Positions 11,805 through 23,100 of a DNA stretch of 64,000 nt are shown here, piece by piece. The position numbers and the translations under genes are program-made. The first letter of the stretch is position 1; every line of letters begins with the position of its first letter. The notes below the pieces were generated by a model, which made no database searches, was not told where the DNA came from, and was given only the letters and a program-made list of their open reading frames with translations. The DNA is from Coffea arabica (lineage: Eukaryota; Streptophyta; Magnoliopsida; Gentianales; Rubiaceae), in contig NC_092323.1 of assembly GCF_036785885.1 (NCBI RefSeq), positions 3,078,501-3,142,500 on the forward strand. Reading direction: 5' to 3'.

Positions 11805-13196
11805 AAACATAAAACACAAAAACTACATGTCCCAAGGCTTTTCTTGAACTCGACCAGATGATGTAAGCATATGTTATCATCATCTTCACATACAATCAGG
11901 TTGGTATTTCCATGACCTTAATTAAATATTTGATGATTCGTTCACATTTTGAATTTTTTTTTTGAACCGTAAATCCTTTATGCACCGTCAGTATATACAA
12001 TTATGAGTCTAGAACTCTAGGTGAATGCCATATGTGAAAAATTTAACGTTTAAATTTAAATATATATTATGTGATACGTATCTAAAAACCTTTCAGTGTT
12101 TACATGTCACGCGTGCAAAATTTGATATTTAAATTTAAATTAAGATAATATGAAATATATTTAAACTCGTCAGCGTATAAATTGCCAATGTAAAAAAGAT
12201 TGATCTTTTTTTAAAAAAAACATATGTTCATAACTACTTTTTCTTTTGTGTTTCCAGAAAAATGCACACCGATATTGATTTGGTGAAGCTCTACATCCGT
12301 TGATCAGAAGGGGTAATAAAGTGGTTATCGGGGACGCGTTGACTTCGTGGGTTGGTACTTTGTACCATTGTCTAGTGCATCCGAGCCTAAATCAATGATA
12401 GGTGTCCTCTCTTCATTCAATTCCCCTCCTTTTTGCCTTTTTTTTTTTTTTTTAACCAGAAAATGCCCCGAGAATTTTCAGAGGGTGAAATGATAGCAAA
12501 ACTGTAAAACATCAACACGTCGCTAATGCGCATGGGAATCCCAAGTGTTTCAACTTTCAATTCACCTCACTTCGATTTAACTTTTCAAGCGTCAGGGTTG
12601 ACAAGCACTCCCACCGAATAAAACTTAAAGTCTACTGAACTTGGCTTCATTAGTTATGCTGTTGTGCTCACTACTCATCTCAAACAAACGCTAATCTTTC
12701 TACCCTTAAAAAGTGTGAATTTCCCAACTCGAGAACAAACACAGCCGAAGTCAATATCTGAAAGATTTGTGCAATCAGAGAGTCTCGCGAAGCGCGGGCT
12801 AAGTTCTAATTAATACAATGATGGTCCATTGGATAAAAGACAGAAGAAGGCAATTTTTTTTTGCATTCACCAGGAACAGGAAAAGGACAAAAGAGTTGTT
12901 CACGTCAGTCGCCAGTAGTGCAACTGATAGTTCCGAACCTATCTATCCATCATTCCTTGAATAAGCTGCAGATCGACGAAGGCCATGCCAGCACACTACT
13001 AAGACTCATCCATCGCCCCAACGACGATAGATTGCTAATCAAAACATGCATCTAAGCGCGCAAAGAGCAGTGCCATTTGCTTAAACGGACGCGGTTTTAT
13101 TCTTGTTACGGCTCATATATTGCAAGTTGTACTTCAGAATGTAGCAGAACATAACCATTGTTGCTAGGTATATCAGCCTGGAATAGAGGCTTAGTC

Positions 13197-13206
<10 letters not shown>

Positions 13207-13236
<30 letters not shown>
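13207..13236. repeat. (AT)n microsatellite
   Basis: Fifteen AT units preceded by ACATACAT, in non-coding DNA. Confidence 0.95.
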
Positions 13237-13238
<2 letters not shown>

Positions 13239-13264
13239 ATGTGTCGGTACTGTAGGAGAAAGCT

Positions 13265-13425
13265 TTTTGCCTTGTTTGTTTGGATAGCTATTTTTCAAAA
13301 AAAAAAAGTTGCTACGTTTTCCATAAACACATTTCTCAATCATCTTTTTACTTCACATATATCAAATCGTTACAGTAATTTTTCTGCAAAAAAAAATTTA
13401 GAAAAATGCAATCCAAACACATGAG
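13265..13425. repeat. MITE with GTTTGGAT / ATCCAAAC ends
   Basis: The left end reads TTGTTTGTTTGGATAGC and the right end GCAATCCAAACACATG, imperfect inverted ends about 155 bp apart. Inside is CACATATATCAAATCGTTACAGTAATTTTTC, shortened here to its key parts CACATATATCAAATCG and TACAGTAATTTTTC. The same internal motif recurs in the copy at 15357-15500. The family is non-coding and repeated several times in this window; its superfamily is not determined. Confidence 0.7.
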
Positions 13426-14714
13426 AAATTCTAAAATAGGCCACGAAAAAAAAAGTTTCAACAGGCTACTATACTCGTAGATAGGCCATCAAAGCAAACA
13501 AATCATCGTGCAACTGCAAGTAATTAAAACCTACGCAAACGTTTTTTAAGTACTAGCAAGACACCACTCTCTCGATCCCCACGCTACAAATATCACGAAA
13601 AATGCAACTTAATACTACTGTAGTAGTTAGAACTCAGAAAAGAAAGCGAGAAGAAAACTGCACTAATCATATCCTAACACAAGGAGATTCATCTATAGAT
13701 TGATCATTAATGTCCACCGCCTTTCCGAACGCATACATTAAGAAGAAGAAAAGAGAGAGATCATTCAGTTCTGAGAACCTGGTAATCAACCAACGTCCTG
13801 ACTAGCTAACTTAAAGAAAGCAAGAGCGCACGACAGAAAATTCCATGCTTAAAAGCACGGGGAATGTGAATCATGATAACCTACTCATCATTCATGATCC
13901 AGACACAAAACAGCCAAAACATGATACCCAGGTAAAATTCGTTTACTGCTTCCAAACCGCATGTAACACTATGAAGATCGACTTGCATGGTTGTTGATGT
14001 AACCAAAATCAAATCTCCTACTTTCCTTTCGGAAGTGATAAATCAAGCGGGGAGATAAAATAACTAAAAGAAAAGCAAGAGCCATCATCATTTTTAACGC
14101 CTGATTACGTGGTGTCATATCTTAATCCAATTTCAGCTTGTCCATTTGCACAAGTGGAATCAATAAACATTAATCAGCGAAAGATCAACCACAAGACAAA
14201 GCTTAAAGATGAAACAAAAGTTGGTAACCCTAATGAATTGTTGAAGCCAAACCTTAACAGGAGATAAAAAGAGAAAAAGTACTCTCCTATAAGTGCCTTG
14301 TCCATCACAGATCTTGTCGATCATAATTACTTATATAAATAACTATAGCGCGCAACTTGAAGAATGCTTGTGAGAACCAGGCTTAATGTTTGTTGAGGAG
14401 GGTTTTGAATAGCTAGGACTAACTGGTTTGATGAGACACCATTTAAATAGATACAATCAAAGATAACATAGAATCACTTTCTACAATACGCATCGTCCGT
14501 AAGCTTAAGAAATCAAATCCAAGTGACATAATACAAGTGATCGAGAGAGATTCATAAATCCAAACCACCAAAAACCAAAAAAAAAAAAAAAAAACCGCGT
14601 AGCTCAATCTTGTCTTCTTGAACTTCCAAAAAAGGCTAATAAGCAAATTCACAAGCAAATAAAATATAGTAGCACCACTAGTATGCGCTTTTATCTTACA
14701 AGATCTAACATTAC

Positions 14715-15409
14715 CTTTTAAGTTCAAACCACAAAGCCAAAGGCAACCCGGAGGAGCAGGAGGAGTTGTAATTGTAGTAAGAAAGAAAAGATAGCCAGCT
14801 AACTTGCTAGCTATATAGGCGCGAGTTAGTTTTGCTTGATCTAGCAAAGTAGAGATCGGACCATGATGCTTGATTCCCCGAAGCAAGCTGACTTTGATCA
14901 AAGTCTTTATTAGTCGAAAGTGAAAGAAAGAAGAAGACCCTCGAGGGCTTGAGTTTCTTCTTCTCCCAGATGGAGCAGGAGGAGGTTTTGGTCTTCAACT
15001 TCATCCTCAGCCAACAAGAGCCTGTGATGTCCACGTTGTTTGTGATTTTTATTTCTCTCTTTCATGATATTCGTCTTTGTTGGTGTGGATAATGATGATG
15101 GTTTGAGTTTTTCAGCGTAGTTGTGGGAGCAATGATGATGGCTCTGGAGAAGGTGAGGTGGTACTGGTGCCACAGAGAACATGATGATTACTTTTGGTTT
15201 CTGGCGTTGAAAGAAGAGAAGTATACTACCTCAGCTAAGAGAAAACAGAGAGCAAACCCTCCAGTATTTTTTTTGTGCAGTCTCTTTCTTGCCCTCAGAG
15301 ATTTGCACTGTGTCCACTGATAAGCAGAGAGAATTTGTGGAAAGAAATATTCAGGCCTTGCTTGGATTGAAGGTTTTCGTCGGAAAATATTATCGTTTTC
15401 CGTGATCAC
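14715..15409 (-). ncRNA. Putative non-coding transcript unit carrying a miR166 mimic-like site
   Basis: The minus strand here has mixed, less AT-rich composition than its surroundings and several overlapping small frames (the longest about 90 codons, 15182-14910) with no recognisable domain. A good splice donor (TTAAAAG followed by GTAATG) lies at 14715/14714. The strand contains a site at 14879-14856 that pairs with miR166 around a central bulge (separate entry). Plant target-mimic RNAs of the IPS1 type are non-coding RNAs with short unconserved frames, which fits. The ends given are nominal: the lower edge is the putative donor and the upper edge an arbitrary limit below the MITE at 15357-15500. 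Existence of the transcript is inferred, not shown. A short protein-coding gene cannot be excluded. Confidence 0.35.
14856..14879 (-). promoter_or_regulatory. Candidate endogenous target-mimic site for miR166
   Basis: Read on the minus strand the site is GGGGAAT, C, AAGC, ATCA, TGGTCCGA. Against the known plant miR166, the last eight bases pair perfectly with miRNA positions 1-8. Four bases (ATCA) face position 9, so three bases bulge out. AAGC pairs with positions 10-13, C is a mismatch at 14, and GGGGAAT pairs with 15-21. Nineteen of 21 miRNA bases are paired and the centre is blocked. This is the published rule for target mimics (seed perfect, three-base bulge opposite positions 9-12). It is not an HD-ZIP III coding site, because the usual Met-Lys-Pro-Gly-Pro frame is absent. 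Confidence 0.6.
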
Positions 15410-15500
15410 ATTTCCCTATCACATTTTTCCCTCACATATATCAAATCGCTACAGTAATTTTTCCATGAAAAATGACGGAAAATGCAATCCAAACACAACC
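15357..15500. repeat. MITE with CTTGGATTG / CAATCCAAAC ends
   Basis: The left end GCCTTGCTTGGATTGAAGG and right end TGCAATCCAAACACAACC form inverted ends. The interior contains TCACATATATCAAATCGC and TACAGTAATTTTTCC, shared with the copy at 13265-13425. The element abuts the SINE target duplication at 15501 and lies just upstream (on the minus strand) of the putative non-coding transcript, so it may form part of its promoter. Confidence 0.7.
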
Positions 15501-15511
15501 TTACTTCCATT

Positions 15512-15725
15512 AACCATCAGCCTTAGGCTGATGGCCACCCACCATCGAATCTTGCCTCCCATCAATTTATTATAATTATGATTTTTTAGAAAATTTATCA
15601 CTTATTTAGTTCGATGGTGATTCTGTTTCTGTCGATCCTTCGTAGGTTCAGTTGAGTCTTTTTCTATATAGAATAAGAGTAGGTGTAGAAGTAGGATCGA
15701 TGATTCACAAAAAAAAAAAAAATAT
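15512..15725 (+). mobile_element. SINE with 11-bp target-site duplication
   Basis: The element is flanked by the exact direct repeat TTACTTCCATT (15501-15511 and 15726-15736) and ends in an A-rich tail (about 15710-15722). The head (CAGCCTTAGGCTGATGGCC, then CATCGAATCTTGCC) resembles degenerate Pol III A and B boxes of a tRNA-derived SINE. No coding capacity is present. The perfect target duplication suggests a fairly recent insertion. The family name is unknown. Confidence 0.75.
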
Positions 15726-16154
15726 TTACTTCCATTCATCCGAAGCTCTTCGCCGTGGCGTCTTGTACAAACCATTTAATTAGTACTAATAACAATCCCT
15801 GACTCCCGTGACGGCCGTCTGCTTGGGGTCCTTTCCATTATCCCTCCAACCCCGTAATGTTAGTCAACAGCAGCTGGTTCAATCGGTAAAATAAGACCTT
15901 TTTTTTATTTTATAAAAGATCAACTTATAATCCTAGGAACAAGGTCCTGACTATGGTGATGATTAGAATGAAACCTAATTGAATTTTTTATACACGCATA
16001 CTTCAAAATGTTATAATCTTATTATTATTATTTTTAATAAAAACTTCAAAAAAGCTGCAATCCTATTACAAGATTCTAAAACAAATGTGTCAATCTTGGA
16101 TTTCTAGTTTTATAATTGAGAATGTCTTTTTCTTCTATTAGAGGATTTTCATTC

Positions 16155-16299
16155 ATTCATTCATGTCTATTATTAATATTTTTTTATTCTCTCACCCTTT
16201 TTCATTTCCAACTGTCAGGCACAAGATTCAAATCGTGAAGAGGATAACGAGAAGGACTCTAAGAATCGATCTCTGGCCACTAAGCTAACCCTAGTGGTT
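16155..16299 (-). mobile_element. tRNA-derived SINE with 12-bp target-site duplication
   Basis: The flanking direct repeats GGATTTTCATTC at 16143-16154 and 16300-16311 are identical. On the minus strand the head has a good A box (TTAGCTTAGTGGCC) and, about 50 bp on, a B box (GATTTGAATC). The element is about 145 bp, has no coding frame and ends in an AT-rich tail. The exact duplication and intact promoter boxes suggest a young copy. Confidence 0.8.
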
Positions 16300-17292
16300 G
16301 GATTTTCATTCTAGTTATTTATGCCTAACGATGGTTTTTCAATTTTCATTCAAGAAATCATTTGAAATAATTATTGTAACTTTTTTTTATTGTGAGTCAT
16401 GCGAGATAAAATAGGTAATTTGAAAGATAAAATTATTCATTTAAAAATATATTTGTATTGTAAGCAAGTAAATTTTTGACAAAATAAGTTATATCCAAAC
16501 ACTATATGATTTCCATTTCTATCTGCCAAAACTTTTCAAAGTATTTAAACAGTAAAAAGGAAAAGTACAAGAAAAGAATTGATAATAGACACGGGTCAAA
16601 ATAGAGCGCCATTGCTTTATCTACTGCAAAATTTGCCCTTGCAAAATAGATACACGAGGTTCAACATGGATCTGTTTCAATTTTCAACTTGCTCTCGTCC
16701 TTGCCAGTCATGAGAAGCGTGCAACGTAACTGGCGCAATTAGAGAGTGGACTTGTGGTGGGAGGGCCCAAGTTAATTAAGCTCCCTCTGAATTTATTCAA
16801 CCAGGCACCAAAGTCCACCATTGCAGCCCGTGCTTATCGCACACAAAAATTTGGCCGTATACATCAATATAGATGAATTAAGCAAGAAAGGAATTCCCTG
16901 CTTTAAGCTCTTGTTTTCATCGTAACCAGAAAGTCAGATACGCTGGAAATGGATGGTAAGCTACTATTCGTACGGAGTACAGCGCAATTGGAACGTGCCC
17001 TTTTTTGTCAACACGACGAGAAGCTGCTGCAAATTCCATACCCTTTTTCTTCTCCTAATTTAATTTAATTCTTTGAATTCAGGGCCCCGGATGACGAGTG
17101 AAGACGAGGCCGTCCGGGCGCCGATACTCATCGCTTTGACCACTTTAGAAAGAGTCGCAATTGTTTTCTGCGCCTAATTGGAAAGTTAGTCCCCCGTGTA
17201 ACACAACAATTCCGGCAAAGAGGATGACCTTTTTCTTTCCAGGACTAATATTTTACTCAATCAGGCAAAGGAATCTTCAACCATTTTTGAAT

Positions 17293-17460
17293 TAACTTCC
17301 CTTGTTTGGATTGTAATTTTCAGGAAAAAATGTTGAATTTTTTTCAAAAGGCATTCTCTCAACATTTTTTTTTTTTGCTTCATCACATTTAAAAAAATAT
17401 AACGGTGATTTTTTATTTTTATTATTACAAAAACTACTAAAAATGCAATTCAAGCAGTCT
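17293..17460. repeat. MITE with TTGTTTGGATTG / CAATTCAAGC ends
   Basis: The left end is CCCTTGTTTGGATTGTAATTT and the right end AAAAATGCAATTCAAGCAG; the interior is T-rich with no coding frame. This is a more diverged member of the GTTTGGATTG-ended family seen at 13265, 15357 and 47017. No target duplication could be assigned. Confidence 0.55.
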
Positions 17461-17656
17461 CTTACTTTCTTCAAGGTTATAACCCTATATTTCTTTTTGT
17501 GCCATTATGGGACCTTGTAGAAGAAGTGGAAAGAAAATAAAAATAATGAGACGCCAATTTGGTCCTAGCATAACGGAATCCCAGGCCAAACCTAATTTCT
17601 TCTTGGTCGCTGTGTTCACTTATAGATCATGAAGTATATGCAATATACGTCATATG

Positions 17657-18534
17657 TAGGACCGTCAATGGGGCTGGGCCAGCCCGAGCTCGGCTCGCTC
17701 GGCCCGACAAAAAGCCCGATGAGCCCGATCATTTAGTGAGCCAGTCTGAGTCTGAACCTAAAAATAAGCCCGAATTAGATGTGAGCTGAGCTTGGACCTT
17801 ATTAGGCTCAAACCCGATATAGGCCCGGCCCTTTAATTACCTATATATATAATATTTATATTTTGATATTATGTATAATTATATATCCAAATATATTATT
17901 ACTAAATACTAAATATATACATAAATTACAAAACACAAAAATACATCTAAAAACTCTTTCATGAGCTTTCTTGAGAGCCAATATTGGTAATGCATAACTA
18001 AATCTCTAATTTTTCTTATTGGTTGAGTAAATTTTTGTATTGGCATAATATTGGTTGATTTTTTTTTGGTCTACAAACACAAAAATCATCAAGCATATTT
18101 GGATTTAAATCACAAGATTATAAAAAAAGTTTTAACTTTTAAAGATGTATTGGCTTATGATCGCATGTTTTATTACTATTTTTCATGCATTTTGAATGGA
18201 TTAAATATAAATATTGTTGAAAAATTTTTGGTTTATATACGTTTTAAGAACTATTATTTGTTCATGTTTAGTTTTAATATTATAGTCTTGTAAATGTTAA
18301 ATTAGTGTTACAACTCAATAGTTATAGTAATTATATTAAGAAAATTAAAGAGTAATAAGTGAGATTGGGTTAAACCCGATTAAGGCTCACAACCCGAATA
18401 CTATGTGAGTTGAGTATGGGTTTCACATTTACGAATCCGAAACTCATAACCCGAATCCCGAAAATGATTCAAATTAAATGAACTGAGTTTGACCTCATCA
18501 AAGCCCGGCTCATTAAACCCGATTGACAGGCCTA
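17657..18534. mobile_element. Non-autonomous hAT-type transposon, 878 bp
   Basis: The element is bounded by the perfect 8-bp duplication GTCATATG (17649-17656 and 18535-18542), the size made by hAT transposases. The terminal inverted repeats are TAGGACCGTCAATGGGG at the left and, complemented, TAGGCCTGTCAATCGGG at the right. Both ends carry arrays of a GCCCGA/GGCTC motif that can fold on each other. The interior is AT-rich. One frame (18051-18293, 80 codons) has no transposase similarity that I recognise, so the element depends on another for movement. Confidence 0.85.
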
Positions 18535-18542
18535 GTCATATG

Positions 18543-20145
18543 ATAGTAGTTTTTTCTCAATCATGGTAAATCATTCATTATCACTTCTCTTATGTCATTT
18601 ATATCAATATGGCTATTTCATACAGCAAATAATCTACAAATGGAATCCCCAGACCAAGACAAACCTAATTTTCCCAAAAGAAAAATGAGGGGGTAGGGGA
18701 AAAATAAAAGAAAAGTGACTGAGAGCATAGAAAATTTTGATGAAGCGAAGGGCGTTGCGTTCGATACCAACTGAACTGACAGCTAAAACGGGAAGCTTTG
18801 CAAACAGGTGCCGTGAGGCACGCGGCACTCCGTATTTCTTTTTTTCTTTTTTGTTCAGTTTATTTTAGATAAGTCGACTCGTGGGGACAAATTTTCAGAA
18901 GATTATGCAAGCATGTGCAGCACGCTGCACGCACGTCAACCTGTGGAGGGAAAAGTTCACGTTGGGCCGTACCAAGGGTCCATCTGACAACGTACTTACA
19001 TTTCGTCAAATATATTTTTTATTTTTTATTTTACAAATAATGACTTCACACCCATTGCAAAATCAAATAGATAAAATTTAATTACAACCTAAATTTTAGG
19101 CCAATTTTTACACTAAATTTATTACGTGAGCCACACATAGTTATTTTTTTTTCTCTATAAAAGGTATAATTTGGCTTAACTCATATTCATTTTTACCTCT
19201 AGAAAAGTAAAATTTAATCCGAATTATATTCATTTTTTTCTTAAAAAAAAAAAAGAAATCAAACCCAATTCATAGTTATTTTTATCACTAAAAAAGAGAG
19301 ATCTAACATGTTATATATAAAAAATAACTACATGTGAATTAAAAAGATGATGTGATTTTAAGTTACAAAGTGATTGAAAACCTATATTGAGACCAAATTT
19401 TACTGACTTAATTTTGTAAAAAATATAAAGTTATTCTTTTAAAAGTAGATGATGAAAAAAATTCATTTGACAAAAATATAAAAAACATTTTGAACGATTT
19501 TCCCAACAAAAAAAAAAAAAAACACCTACATGGACCCCGTGCTTTTACAGAAACTCATATATTTGCATAATCACGCGTGACACTGAACCTTAAACCTGAA
19601 TCAACATCATAGAATGCCATCAGGTTTTCCCTTCCGCTATGGAGTTGGGACCCCAAGAACAAAAAGTCTTCCAGTGTTCAAGTTGGAAGTGGCAGGAGCA
19701 TGGCTACCTTCCCATTGTTCCGACTGCCAACCTGAGCGAGAGTCAGAGAGAGAGGGCTTCCTATATTATTTTATCGTTGTAGCAAATTCCGTGGCTACTG
19801 CTGAATAACAATAAGAAAAGCCACGGTCAAATAAAGTTCAGATTAGTTGAGATTCCCACCGAAAGAGGGCTCTGCATGTCTGCTTCATATTCAGGTTTAA
19901 CAGGACGCCTCCATAGCCTGCAGTAATGTTTCAATCACAGTAAACAAGACTCACCAATACCGTATATATAGTCATATATAACTCAGGAACTCTTTTTAAG
20001 TACCGAATGCTATGGTCTGCAAGTGTCAAGTTGAAGAGTAATACCGAGATTTTGCAATTAGTGCAGAAAGCCCGGTTGCTAGATCAAATGCGTGTCAAAA
20101 CTGATGCATTCCAACTAAGCTACAAAAATCAACGAGAGATGTAGC
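18543..20145. other. Intergenic region below CFM2 with a Mutator-like end
   Basis: No gene is recognised. At 19485-19504 the sequence ACATTTTGAACGATTTTCCC closely resembles the terminal repeat of the Mutator-like fold-back at 56681-57545. It suggests a second, degraded copy ending here, probably extending left to about 19080 through AT-rich DNA, but no partner end or duplication was found. The last few hundred bases before 20146 are the likely 3' UTR of CFM2. Confidence 0.45.
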
Positions 20146-23100
20146 CTAAAAAGGGGATTCTTTCTCGTTGTAAGGCTGCAAACCACATTCAAGCCTGATC
20201 GCTGACATAAGATCGTGAGGTATAGCATGCGGAGTCCTACCCTCTCTGCCCGAAAAGTATCTCGAATCTGTAGTACTTTCCCGGCTACCATGGGTAGTTG
20301 TTGGCTCTCCTGCTCCCCAACCCCTATACAGTATGACTTTACTTGGTTCTTGAGACACCAGCACAGCCCCAGTGGCTTGCTGTGAGGTTAACAGGAGTTA
20401 AAACAGTCTCAAAACAACGATTTAATCAAAGCAAATATTAGCAAACATCAGAAATGATTTCTGTAAATTTCTAAAGTTAAATTTATCTCAAAGCTCATTG
20501 CAGCAGATACTTAAAATGGATTTCAGTACACAAACCTCCAGCTTGAAGACCACCTCCTGGACAGAAGTCCCTTTGGCTCTGCCTTTTACATTCACTATAG
20601 CGAGCGGGTACTTTTGGAAGCGGACCTTGATTGCTTCAGCAAGTCCACTAACCTTGTTGCTCTTCCCTAAGAAATAAGACCATTTGTAAAATACTCTATG
20701 TTACCCAGCCAAACAGGTGAAAACAGTTGAAAAGAAACCTTCAATCTAAATAAAAATATAAAAGACTGCTGCTTCTGTCTATCTATTGCGTCGTTTAGAA
20801 AGAAAATCGCCTCAAGAATTTTTTAGAACAGTTTGGCAGTGCATTCATGAGCATTTACAATTTCAATATACTATTTTCCAATTCTTTATTAGTCTACAGC
20901 TTTTCAGAATACCATGTGCTGGACTCTTGCACTGATGAAAAACTAGTTATCCACATAATGCTACATTACAAGATTCATATTCTGAACACGTGTGTTGTAG
21001 AGTAGCCAGAAACAAAACTTGAGTGTCCAGAAACTACAGCCAATCACAAAAATGGCAGAATGTAATCCACAGAGACAAAAAAATGTCCAAACAACCAACG
21101 TGCAACAAAGTTTCACAACATAAGGAACTGAACTATAGGAGTCCCACAACCACAGCCAATGACAAAAATGACAGAATGTGATCCACAGAGACAACAAATA
21201 TCCCGCAACTAACATACAACAAAGTTTCACAACAAAAAGAACTATATCAGAAATCCACATGTTTGGTGGCTGGAAAAGGGCCAAATTTGTCTCATCCAAC
21301 ATGTAAAACAACATTACTCTTGAAATAGGGGTTTATAGCAGAATATATTAAATCAAGAAAGATACAAAATATATTCGTATTACCTATGGCAAACACATGA
21401 TGCTTTTTCATCTTCAGCGCTTGTTTCCGCAAAAGTAGCCTGTCTCTATTGGAGAGGCTTTTAGCTCTAACAGGTATTGCATTGCAGCCACTTTCCTTAA
21501 CTACATGAACTGATGAATCCAGCTCAGTTTTCATGGAATCAGCAGGGGACTGCATAGCTTTAGTGCCACCAAGTCTAGCCTCCATAGTACCAATGGCGGA
21601 AGTGCGTGTCACACCAAGTGTCTAAGATAAAAGAAAAAAACATTCATAGAAGATTAATTAGGCTTGTACAACTCGACTAGATTTATTGACAGAAAAGGGA
21701 ATCAGGAGAAGATGAGGGTGGCACATTTCCACGAATTCAAAAGATCTTTAGCTTCTTTACTTGTACCTTTTCCCCCATTTCATTTAGATAAAGGTTCTGC
21801 ATCTGCATTATCAAACTCATAGCAATGTTTTCAAAGTCATCACTCATAAATTCCATGTGAAACAGTATGCAGAGAGTTTGTTCAGCGATTCAATCCTATA
21901 GTTCTGGTTATGAAAAGAAACTAAAATGATGAAGGGAAAAAAATTATTGTGCACTAGAAAATATTTTATATTAAAAAGAAACGTAATTAACAACCATATG
22001 GCCTACACTTCACACATCCTGGGTGCATGACACTGAAATTGACTGACTTGGCAGCAGTACAAATTAAGCTGCACTGAAATTGCTGTCACCATTAAATATG
22101 CTGAACCCTCTGGAGAAAAGGTTTTTTTTTTTTTTTTTTAAAATTTAGCCTCTCTAGTTTAATGCAGCACGAATTCTCATATAAGTCCTTTACCTAAAGT
22201 AAGTGTTCTATATTTGTCATACAACAATTTCAGATTCCAAAGCCAGTGAAACAATCCATTAGATAGATGAGCATGAGGTTGACACACACTGGATTAGCAT
22301 GGCCTTGGATGATAACAAAAAATATATAGCTCATTCCAAAACTCAAAAAAGAAAGGGATCCTTTTTACCTGTTCATTATAATGGCTCGTTGACAATGATT
22401 GGGGAGAGAGTTCAGGACTAGCAAGGGACATTTTATTTTTTGATGAATGGAACTTGTCTGGCTCCTGCTCTTTGTCCTGGATCATGATTAAACTGCATAT
22501 ATTAGCCCAGATTTTGAAATAATCTTGCCACGGAAGAACAGTATAATGAGATCTGAAAGGAAATTCACCAATTTGAGTTTTAATTCTTCAGCCAAGTCCG
22601 TCTTGTTTGTACCCTTTTCTTTGGCCTGGATCAAATGAATGATATGTAATTTCCACCAGAATACAGTCTATTAGCTGCAGAAAACAAATTAAGGCTCTGA
22701 AATAAGATAACCCACCAATTGAAGCTTCAACCGATCTATATTCTGTGTAAGCTTCAAAACATGTAATTTGAGAGACTGCAATTCATGCAAAGAGAATATG
22801 TGAGGCACAACGAGCAAATACTCATAATCAAAATATTTGATAACAAAAAAGCTGTGAGTTAACAGTGTCCTGTATTAAAGGCAGGATAATTTGGAATAGT
22901 TTCGTGCTTTGTCTCACTACATATACAAATGGATGAAATGAAAACCAGGGGATAAACACAAACTTGACCTCACGACGTTGTGCCTCTAAAGAACGTTTCA
23001 TTGCTTCTCTTTTGCTTAGAAGCGAACGAGGCCTCAAACAAGCAGGGCGACTGTAGTTCTTTCCACGATATACAATGATAGCAAAACCTTTGCTAACCCG

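Larger units (their letters stand above)
10416..13200. other. Gene-poor region with microsatellites
   Basis: The left part holds the FTRC promoter and leader. No recognisable coding sequence follows. The stretch has simple repeats (GAA run near 11393; CT run 11603-11630; poly-C 11789-11804). Around 11985-12190 are two related AT-rich segments (CACCGTCAGTATATA and CTCGTCAGCGTATAAATT), which look like a degenerate MITE with imperfect internal duplication. Small frames here, including one at 11544-11756 that runs through the CT repeat, are low-complexity and not accepted. Confidence 0.5.

Noticed and set aside
11831-11855. Sequence resembling miR396 (GGCTTTTCTTGAACTCG)
   Set aside because: The 5' seed part does not match, one base is inserted in the centre, and no hairpin partner was seen nearby; it meets neither miRNA gene nor mimic criteria.
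14443-14901. 152-codon minus-strand frame spanning the mimic site
   Set aside because: No recognisable domain, passes through a poly-Phe run from a homopolymer, and overlaps other frames of similar length; more likely chance in a non-coding transcript.
16195-16300. Possible tRNA gene
   Set aside because: A and B boxes are present, but there is no cloverleaf with a proper anticodon arm, and the unit is bounded by a 12-bp target duplication, so it is a SINE.
18051-18293. 80-codon frame inside the hAT element
   Set aside because: AT-rich, no transposase motif recognised; too short to be a dimerisation-domain relic I could defend.
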